NCBI RefSeq assembly: GCF_014356525.2 | Contig: NC_052506.1 | Coordinates: 33,683,917-33,747,916, forward strand | Direction: 5' to 3' | Length of the DNA stretch: 64,000 bases | DNA from: Nilaparvata lugens | Taxonomy: Eukaryota; Arthropoda; Insecta; Hemiptera; Delphacidae | Shown: piece after piece, positions 58,401-64,000 of the stretch | Layout: the number at the start of each line of letters is the position of its first letter | How positions within the stretch are numbered: position 1 is the stretch's first letter | Translations under genes and position numbers: made by a program | The notes under the pieces: generated by a model | The model's database searches: none | The model's input: the letters and a program-made list of their open reading frames with translations, nothing else | Told to the model about the DNA's origin: nothing

Positions 58401-61400
58401 TTTTGATCATTCACTCTTTGAATGTTTCATTTAGAGTTTTAGAGAATAAAAATATTATTCTTAAAATAGTCAGGAATGACATTGTAAATGATTTTTCTCT
58501 TACGGTACGTCTCTATGTTGGTTAATCGAATTCTTCAACTTTTGAGTCACAATCGTGTGTTCAACCATACTGAACTGGACTTAAACTGAAAGCAAAAAAA
58601 GTAACTGATGATAATGCATGTTATGAATTTGTCACACTGGTTCGATGAATGCGTTTGAAACAATAATTTCCACAATTGTGATGCAACTGCTAGGAAAAAC
58701 TGCCGTCATGTTGTCTGTTCTATAAAGAGCGATCTGTATCTTCGAGTTAATACCGAAATTGTCTAGTAAGTTTTCAACAAACTGCAGCAATCTGTTGCCA
58801 ATTCAATAAAAATCAATATTTCGTCGTCAACTTGTGGAAATCATTGTTTTCAACAAATTTTTTGTTTCCCACTCAGTGTGGGGAAACACTGTGGAAGTTC
58901 CCAACAAAATACACCCCGGTTCCTCCCTCTACGCAAGTCCACACGCCACTATGCTCTCTCAAAATTGACAACTATTGTTGCTCTACATTTGAGAACATCA
59001 ATTTGTTAAAAAAATAACAACGTTTTTGCGAAAACAAAATGTTGTCAACTTGGCAGAAACACATAATGTGTTCTCCAAGCTAAGTTCAATCTAATAGAGT
59101 TTTTAAGGACGGAAAAAACGTTTTTTGCAACTTTGGAGTAAACGCAGCTTTAAATACTATTTTGAGGTTGTTAAGATTCAAGTCGCTAAGATGAAGTTTA
59201 ATATAAGACAAAAAATTGATTGAATCTGGCTTTCTACTGTAATTTTTCTTGCATCGTAAAAATAAATACTCATCGTAGGTTTGTAGAACATTAAATATTC
59301 TCTTTGAAATGATGTTTTGTTTCACTATTCCAAGTTTTCGTTTCATTATTATAGCAACTTTAATGTAGGGGGTGAAATATTCAATTCTTCAACAATTGAT
59401 CATTTGTCAATGAAATTTGAAGTGTATGTCTGTGACACAATTTTTAACTTTGCAGCTTAATTTGGACTAGTTAGTAGGTAAACATAGCAAAAGTGCGCAT
59501 CTTTATCCCCTCTGATGAAGGTGTGGAACCGCTGAGTTGACACTTTTGTTGCAATATTTAAAATTTCACCCTCTACATTGAAGCTGCTATAACAATGAAA
59601 CGAAAACTTGGGATAGTGAAACAATACATCATTTTAAAGATAATTTAATGCTCTAAAAGAATGCACTAAACAAGAAGTGTAGAGAATTTATCAAGCTTAA
59701 TTTTTGAATAGTTAGTTATGTCGATTGAACGCATTGTTCTCAAGATATGAGCGTTTTAAACCACCCTCATCCGCTTAGCACACGATTTAGGAATGGGGAC
59801 TTTTGATATGTTCTCCTCCTAACGAGTCTTGAAAAAGCTGCAAAGTCATAAATTGTGTTCAAAATATTCCCTCCAAATTCCTTTGTCAATTAGTCTATTG
59901 TTGCAAAACTGGAGATTTCACACTCAACACTAAAGCTGCTGCATCAGTTGTAGGGAAATGCTTAAAAGTGTGAAATTATAAATAACATTGAAGAGAATTC
60001 AATGTTCTATAAGCTCATTATTAGCATGGATTTTTCCCACCGATTTAAAAAGAATAATTATTATTGAAAAAATAGAAAAAAGTTGCAGGCAAACGTGTTT
60101 TTTTCAAAAATGTCACACCTTCAATAGCTGATATCTCGAAAACTAGAGAAGATATAGAAAAAGTTGTCTGATGAATATTGTAGGAAATTATGTAAGCTTT
60201 AGTTTTTTGTTATAACAGTTATGTCCGTAAGATACCATAGTTTTCAAGTTATATGCGAGAAACCAAAAAATGGTAACTTACCTTTGAACTACCCCCCCTA
60301 CCCCCTTAGCTCAAGTGGTAGTGGTGAGGACTTTTGATATGTTTACCTCCTTACTACCCTAAACAGAACTGCGGAGTCAAGAATTGTCTTCAAAATTTTT
60401 TCCTCTATACCCTCTTATGAGCATTCATTGCCTGGACTAATATGCAAAATTTCAAGTTAACTGATTAACTATTAACTGATCAGTTCAGTAGTTTAGACGT
60501 AACGATTCTTCATTCGTGTATTTTCTATACCGTACATGTATAAGCCAATTCTCTTCTTTATTATACTAGTGACCCCCTGGGTTGAAGAACTCGCTCATGA
60601 ACTGTTGTATTTATCTCTGAAATCAGCAACTTATAATTATTATACATATAAAATTATTATAATAATTATACAGAGTTGGAGAGAATTATTATGGAAACAG
60701 CTAAATATTCATTTTACAAATATGATATGACAGTAGGTTTCATGGGGATCCTATTCCAATTGAGAAAAACTACTTTCTGTCGCTTCAAAACTTTTGTCCG
60801 CCATCTTGGATCAGTCATATGAATCCAACCCAGTAGCGGCTCGTGATCTTCTAGCTTGGGGGTTCAACCTCATGATCTATTGGAGAGAAAGGTCTAGAGG
60901 ATATAGAGTATTGAGCATAATCAAGTGTAAAGGTGATCAATAATAATTTTAAGAAATTACACCCCAAAGATTGAGCATATTTTCTACAAATATAAATTTT
61001 TTGTCCTGTTCATATTTTTCTTGTTTGATTTTTACTTCGGGAGTTGGTTACCATTATGTTTTATTTTACACCTACCCTCAATATCAATATTGTTTGTATT
61101 TAACAAATACTGAACCTTATTCATATTTCTTCATCAAAATGCTGTTACGGTAACACAATAAATTATATTCACACTCTCACTAAAAGAAAATGGACACACT
61201 CGAAATACTCACGAATACACGTGTGAACACACTAGAAATTACTATATTCTTCTAACGCAAAAACAATTTATACAACGAAAAATGCAGTGAAATCTATCAC
61301 AACTATATACAGTATAATATATATACCGGAAATCATATCGTATAACCTCAAAACTGTCACGCTTTCTACTTCTTGTTTACCGCTTTTTTACTGTTTACTG

Positions 61401-63335
61401 CCACCAAATTTGAATTTATTGGTTATGTTCAAGATGGCACTGCTTCTGAATCCGTATCACGAATATTCACGATTCATTCCGAGGTTTACCGAATGCTTCA
61501 CTTGCCTCGGCTAGGTTCGGCTACTCTCGGATGAACTCGTGCAAAATTGGTTCAGACAGGATTGTGAACCAAATCCGTTCTAGCAAACCGATTCCCCTCC
61601 TCCGTTCCACTACCTCACCCAGCCCTGTTTTTGGGTTCACATCGGGGAATGAACACTGCTTTCCACCTCCACGCGTCTCGTCATCCCATTCGGTGCTGTA
61701 TCAAGCAAGCCACTCCAGGACCTCAGGTACCGGCAGCAAAACATCAACGTTAAGTTTACGTAGATGAAAAATGTTGTGATGTAATTTAATGAGAATAAAA
61801 TAAAAATATAATTATTTGAGTTGCAAATTCATCATTGTATAGGAAGTTGATTCAATTCTGGGGTTCAATGAACCATTGAACACATAGGACGAGCCGCCAC
61901 TGATCCAACCTTATTTTATCAAATGGGAACGTGGTCATGTGATACATAATTTCGATACAGAATTAAAAAAAAAAAAATGTTGAAACCCACACATCAATAT
62001 CTCAAACTGTTTTAATGATCTCAACATTTAAAGATACTAATAAATGATACGAAAATGAAATAAATGAGTACCTAAATTGAATAATCAAGTGTTAGTGAAC
62101 ACTAATAGTAGCTTCTCACAAATTTAAGACTTTGAAATTGTCAAAGCAAATTTGTCACTGTCATAGCAACTGCTATCACAAGTATAGTATTATTAAGGAT
62201 AAACGCGCACTAGCACGGCCAAGTCCAAGACCACGACCAAGAACTTGCAGCCAGGACAACCTGAAATTATATGGAGCAACGCGCACTAGTCAGACAAAGA
62301 CACGACAAACGCACGACCACAGCAGTAGGCCAACCAATTGCCAGACCAGTACATTTATAAATGTAAAACTTTGGTCTTGGTCTTGGTCGAGGTTGTGGTC
62401 GTGCTGTTCCAGACCAGTACTGGTCGTGGTCTTGGTCTTGGTCTTGGCCGTGCTAGTGCGCGTTTACCCTAATTACGCGTATGTTACATACAGACAGACA
62501 GACGTTAACGGAAGCGAGTTGATTTATAACTTATAAATTGAATATGTTGTTTTATTCAGCTGAAATCATGTGTCGGCGCATAAAGGACAGTCTGTGTGAT
62601 AACTCCCAAATAGCATCAGCTTTTTTAAATGAACGGAAAAATTAAAGAAATAGCATGCAATTTATTCCAGCTGACTAGATGATAAATCACAAAAAATAGT
62701 GTCTTATGCACTTTCAATTTTAATTCTATATCATTAAAAAGGATGAAGGAGTCAGTCGATTTTGTTGTTCAACGAACTTGACCTGTAAAAAGGTTCGAAG
62801 AATATGTGTTCAAAATTTTTAATTGATTGATCAAATTGTTTAAAAGTTATTGTAGAACATACAAACAGACGAACAACGACTTCGGCCTTGTGTGAGTTAA
62901 AAGTGGGAACTCGTTAACGCTCGTTCAATTATAGATATGTATAAACAATTGCAGAACTTAGTTGCTAAGTGACCAATTAGCTTTGACTAATCAACGTTCA
63001 TAAATACAGTCCATCAACCCTCCGTTACACGCGCCTGATCTGAGAGATCAGAAAGTAGTACTTTGGGTTGTAGGCCTACAGCCCCCGGGTGTAGCAACAC
63101 TGAGTTGAAATAGTTGTTGGATGAAACCGTCTCATATATTAACATTTTATTAATAATTTTAAATTTTCTGAAAGATTCTTTATTGTTGCAGGAGGACGTT
63201 TTCAAGCGTATAGCAGACACAATTGAGGGCAGTGGTAGAATAGTTCAGAAGCGACTTAGTAACAATGCATTAAAATTTCACATTTTACCAATGAAGCAAT
63301 CTGAAGTTAGAGTTGAGAATGATAAATCTTCATGA
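45243..63335 (+). CDS. mIF3: Mitochondrial translation initiation factor IF-3, two visible exons
   Basis: IF-3 acts in the mitochondrial matrix on the small ribosomal subunit, keeping subunits apart and checking start-codon pairing. Exon 1 (45243-45818) joins exon 2 (63192-63335) in phase 0, giving 239 residues. Residues 1-55 are basic and hydroxylated with few acids, as expected of a targeting sequence. An IF3-N domain follows at about 78-130 (KEKLVYITLIENDNISVMTH, then EDAMKLSKRRNLKLVQI). IF3-C spans about 148-225 across the intron, with KIEEHDLVSKTKNIIKWLNK and DVFKRIADTIEGSGRIVQKR. The length is close to the 240-280 usual for animal mitochondrial IF-3. A small middle exon cannot be excluded, since the alignment at the junction looks a few residues short. 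The intron holds six LINE pieces and a hAT element. Confidence 0.88.
46205..47235 (-). pseudogene. LINE 3' part, family G
   Basis: The minus strand 47199-46816 codes YVKFLGITLQSNVKWENHIF and YIQSHLLYGISAWGRDTNMK followed by KRAVRIICKVDSRAHC, the thumb and C-terminal region of LINE ORF2. 46790-46530 continues with HNHFTRQAEALRLSQCNYHS and FGKRLFNKLPALIKERD. The 3' UTR contains the TA array at 46366-46450 and ends near 46215 (GACAATAAATGAATCTTGAA). RT core and everything upstream are absent. Antisense to mIF3, in its long intron. Confidence 0.82.
46366..46450. repeat. TA microsatellite with 15-bp higher-order period
   Basis: TA runs are broken by TT at 46380/81, 46395/96, 46410/11 and 46425/26, giving 15-bp units TATATATATATATAT that are repeated at least three times between pure TA ends. 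It lies in a LINE 3' UTR. Confidence 0.9.
47330..47790 (-). pseudogene. LINE 3' part, family H
   Basis: 47746-47321 on the minus strand reads LLQKKVVSIITSPYLEYCCQ, LRRLEILTIFSKYVLNSLVL, HNNYSTRARDNNDLSYSRLA and KIHNRLPLQ. This is the usual LINE C-terminal order (tail of ORF2). The (GA)n run at 47335-47354 is close to its 3' end. The RT core is missing. Confidence 0.78.
47965..51190 (-). pseudogene. LINE with FLYWCH/esterase ORF1: 3' segment (end of ORF1 and ORF2)
   Basis: 51190-50971 gives the end of ORF1 (PLDLTDFTRHGLHLNRHGGK). ORF2 begins with an endonuclease at 50959-50225 (IDVLCLKEHWLSENELSLLS, VCLCGDFNLDF, EIDYIITN, SFSDHDGSSV). RT is at 49785-48796 with NHRPIANPPIFLKIFEYVIL, VADLSKAFDHVNGEIL, SGVPQGSVLRPLLFLLYIND and SVLYADDVSISL. 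The C-terminal region is at 48763-48042 (ANIKVLGVVSDSKLSWGHHL, YGIIFWGNSSQV, NNYTTRHREDL). Several frameshifts, mostly in the linker at 49800-50220. It continues at 54118-55865 across an inserted LINE. Confidence 0.9.
51192..54115 (+). pseudogene. 5'-truncated LINE inserted into another LINE's ORF1
   Basis: The endonuclease tail reads IGDTVIIGDININILATGDN and ETTSTCIDHVFMRSQ (51200-51440). Then comes a long RT frame, 51866-53281 (471 aa), with NNYRPISLLSVFSKLLEKIM, LFLDIKKAFDTVNHSILLNK, GVPQGSVLGPILFLIFINDL, SFADDTALAY and LKYLGVIVDEKLTWSHHI. The C-terminus is at 53286-53702 (FFNNIPLEIK, LGWLRGL). Only two frameshifts, near 51800 and 53270, break it. The tail is a short (AATTTG)n array at 54095-54115. 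Of all the LINEs here it is the best preserved, hence the youngest. Opposite strand to its host LINE. Confidence 0.92.
54118..55865 (-). pseudogene. LINE 5' segment: ORF1 with FLYWCH-like finger and SGNH esterase
   Basis: Read on the minus strand, ORF1 starts at ATG 55444. After about 65 codons one frameshift (at about 55240) leads into a C-x4-C...HxH cluster, WRCLVKTCKVSI to LKHNH (55180-55100), typical of FLYWCH fingers. A Ser/Asn-rich linker follows. A heptad-like segment with charged residues lies at 54820-54600 (VDKKLMEHITVMDQMKVSME). The SGNH hydrolase is next: LILSDSHGRDIG with the nucleophile Ser, a TGA stop, then LSKPGCSFNTL and LIILAGTNDVT with the oxyanion Asn, NVTISNIPYRYD. The catalytic Asp-His block is beyond the insertion, at 51190. 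55445-55865 is the 5' UTR. Confidence 0.82.
55868..57115 (-). pseudogene. LINE RT fragment with mutated catalytic box
   Basis: 56967-55870 is open for 365 residues: YKSSKSPDVYGISIFLMKTV, NYRSISLIPVFAKIIESVML, FCDLTKAFDCVSHEILLGEL, YGVPQGSILGPLLFLIFING, then LLFANDTTTLIAQ and VKLLGFMVDSSLIWYQHI. The RT box FADD has become FAND, so the first catalytic Asp is lost. The C-terminus is cut at 55868, where the 5' end of the adjacent LINE begins. Same family as 39460-42120 (shared DVYG(M/I)S and LLGFM(L/V)DS). Confidence 0.88.
57205..58145 (-). pseudogene. LINE C-terminal fragment and 3' UTR
   Basis: 58069-57845 reads KLRGDMGHVTKAYLVIMYNF and NIFYGILMWDHSTRAEIILE, matching 41445-41560 of the LINE at 39460. 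57796-57590 is the C-terminal end (LSLLRSYLSVNTFCRRLWEN). The 3' end with ATCGAATAAAATTATTGAT lies near 57205. Its position on the wrong side of 55868-57115 shows it comes from a separate insertion. Confidence 0.72.
58150..59300. other. mIF3 intron, nothing recognised
   Basis: AT-rich intronic sequence. A short imperfect palindrome around 58864-58890 (TTTCCCACTCAGTGTGGGGAAA) is the only structure noted. No protein motif. Confidence 0.45.
59303..59638. repeat. Inverted repeat with about 80-bp arms
   Basis: 59303-59382 and 59559-59638 are inverse copies sharing TGTTTCACTAT, CCAAGTTTTCGTTTCATT, ATAGCA and GGGTGAAAT, about 88% alike by eye, around a 176-bp centre. The short frame at 59086-59346 overlaps one arm and has no recognisable domain. 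Possibly a decayed foldback element. Confidence 0.75.
59770..60420. repeat. Diverged direct repeat, about 535-bp period
   Basis: A block at 59770-59885 (GGGGACTTTTGATATGTTCT, GCTGCAAAGTCATAAATTGT) recurs at about 60300-60420 (GAGGACTTTTGATATGTTTA, CTGCGGAGTCAAGAATTGTC). Both are followed by CAAAAT and a TCCTC/TCCCTC run. Likely two copies of one interspersed repeat or a decayed satellite. Confidence 0.6.
60566..60604. repeat. Dispersed repeat end, second copy
   Basis: ACTAGTGACCCCCTGGGTTG then AAGAACTCGCTCATGAACTG matches 20312-20349 with one or two changes. Flanking sequence differs on one side, so this is probably a repeat terminus. Confidence 0.7.
60823..61910. mobile_element. Non-autonomous hAT-type element with 8-bp target duplication
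   Basis: The element 60831-61902 (1,072 bp) begins CAGTAGCGGCTCGTG and ends with the inverse ACGAGCCGCCACTG. The 8-bp ATCCAACC directly flanks both ends (60823-60830 and 61903-61910). Short TIRs and an 8-bp duplication are the hAT hallmark. No transposase is encoded; short frames inside have no domain. It split a copy of the repeat also found whole at 12121-12400. It lies in the mIF3 intron. Confidence 0.88.
62196..62470. mobile_element. Foldback/MITE-like element
   Basis: Arms 62196-62245 and 62419-62470 are inverse copies around AAACGCGCACTAGCACGGCC, continuing into CCAAGACCACGACCA. The inner region has GGTCTT-type repeats. TTA lies on both sides (62193-62195 and 62473-62475), compatible with a PIF/Harbinger-type 3-bp duplication, although the exact outer bases differ between ends. 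Confidence 0.75.
62480..63191. other. End of mIF3 intron
   Basis: AT-rich sequence ending in the pyrimidine-rich acceptor TTTATTGTTGCAG at 63179-63191. A block at 63062-63100 with GGCCTACAGCCCCCGGGTGT is GC-rich but otherwise unexplained. Confidence 0.5.
63192..63335 (+). CDS. mIF3: Mitochondrial IF-3 last exon
   Basis: 47 codons and a TGA stop, EDVFKRIADTIEGSGRIVQK to VENDKSS, after the acceptor TTGTTGCAG. ALKFHILPMKQ matches the final beta strand of IF-3, where bacterial proteins have a similar x-M-x-L-P motif. Linkage to 45243-45818 is inferred from phase, order and complementary domain halves. Confidence 0.82.
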   Translation, partial: EDVFKRIADTIEGSGRIVQKRLSNNALKFHILPMKQSEVRVENDKSS

Positions 63336-64000
63336 TTTGTGGAAGAGTGAAACTTTCAATTGCTTTATCTACAAAGGCTGTTTGTACATTAGACGAACTA
63401 TCCATTTGAACTGCAAATTTATCAAGTAGGTGAATTTTAATAATTTAGTAAACTAAATCTTCAATTCCATGCATTTTTTCAATAATCATACGGTGAAATA
63501 GAAAGAAGAAAATAATTACATGGAAATAAAAACTATTGACTTTATTGAAATTATTTCGCTTTTAGTACAGTAGATGCATCTATGAATAAGGATACAGTTT
63601 TTTGTCCAAGGTCTAGTAGTACTAATGACCTTGAGAGGTTGTGAATGAAAGTACTACATAATTTCGCTCCTGGGTTTTGGAAGATTTTGTGTTATAAATA
63701 GTCACGGATAAGTACAAATTTTGTGTTTATTTCATTATTAATTGTTTCTTGATCACGTTTTATCATTTTGTTTTAGATTTTAATTCTTAATTCTATTTTA
63801 AAAAGCCAAACACCGTTTAGAGGTTAGTTTGAGGTTAGGTTTTCGAGATTTAAAAATAAACATAGATAGTTTACTTGACTAAAATTATAACCAATTAAAA
63901 TCCTATCATTTATAAATCAATTATTATTATTGCAAGTAATATAATTTCTTAGATAGGAAGATGAGCTCAAGTAAAACACCGAAGGTTAATAATAGAAATG
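63336..64000. other. Downstream of mIF3
   Basis: Presumed 3' UTR and flank of mIF3. AATAAA-like signals occur (for example AATAAAAACT near 63523). Nothing else is recognised before the window ends. Confidence 0.4.

Noticed and set aside
59086..59346. 86-residue minus-strand frame starting MKRKLG
   Set aside because: It overlaps an arm of an inverted repeat and has no recognisable domain; kept as part of the repeat.
1..64000. CRISPR array, operon or bacterial system
   Set aside because: Spliced genes, LINEs and insect DNA transposons throughout; tandem repeats seen are minisatellites or duplications without spacers.
1..64000. tRNA or rRNA genes
   Set aside because: No cloverleaf-like A and B boxes or rRNA segments were recognised by eye; a covariance-model scan would be needed to exclude them.

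Overview
This window looks like nuclear DNA from an insect. The introns are long and AT-rich, the splice sites are GT-AG (one GC-AG), and mobile elements are dense. The transposon mix, including copies of a dispersed repeat with the core GGTGTGGCGCACTCACACAA, suggests a sap-sucking hemipteran, perhaps a planthopper. That attribution is inference. No bacterial, plasmid or CRISPR features are present.

Three host genes can be rebuilt exon by exon. (1) About 872-11614, minus strand: the N-terminal 410 codons of NELF-B, a subunit of the negative elongation factor that pauses RNA polymerase II. Nine coding exons are visible and the 3' part lies beyond the window start. The first coding exon sits in a perfect 247-bp tandem duplication. 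(2) 27180-35997, minus strand: a complete four-exon, 780-residue TMC (transmembrane channel-like) protein carrying the family's CWE..xGQ signature. (3) 45243-63335, plus strand: mitochondrial translation initiation factor 3, with two coding exons split by a 17.4-kb intron full of retrotransposons.

Between and inside these genes the window is a transposon graveyard. 7.2-8.7 kb: a LINE fragment. 12.8-16.2 kb: a LINE whose ORF1 has a PHD-type finger. 17.2-19.6 kb: a mariner transposase tail and a broken piggyBac transposase. 24.9-25.7 kb: a LINE tail. 29.8-32 kb: a transposase-less element with long inverted ends, carrying a nested foldback repeat. 36.8-39.2 kb: an apparently intact DD41D Tc1/mariner element with about 464-bp terminal inverted repeats, related to the 29.8-kb one. 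39.5-44 kb: a LINE, a decayed Gypsy-type retroelement and another LINE fragment. 46.2-58.1 kb: six LINE pieces, one inserted inside the ORF1 of another. 60.8-61.9 kb: a non-autonomous hAT element with a perfect 8-bp target duplication. Several MITEs and foldbacks are scattered throughout.

The items most worth a second look are the LINE at 48.0-55.9 kb, whose ORF1 seems to join a FLYWCH-like zinc finger to an SGNH esterase domain; the intact long-TIR DD41D element; the duplicated NELF-B first exon and a possible 18-nt NELF-B mini-exon; and a 47-bp perfect hairpin inside a LINE that looks like a templated inversion. All gene calls rest on reading the sequence and on remembered family features; no database search was run.
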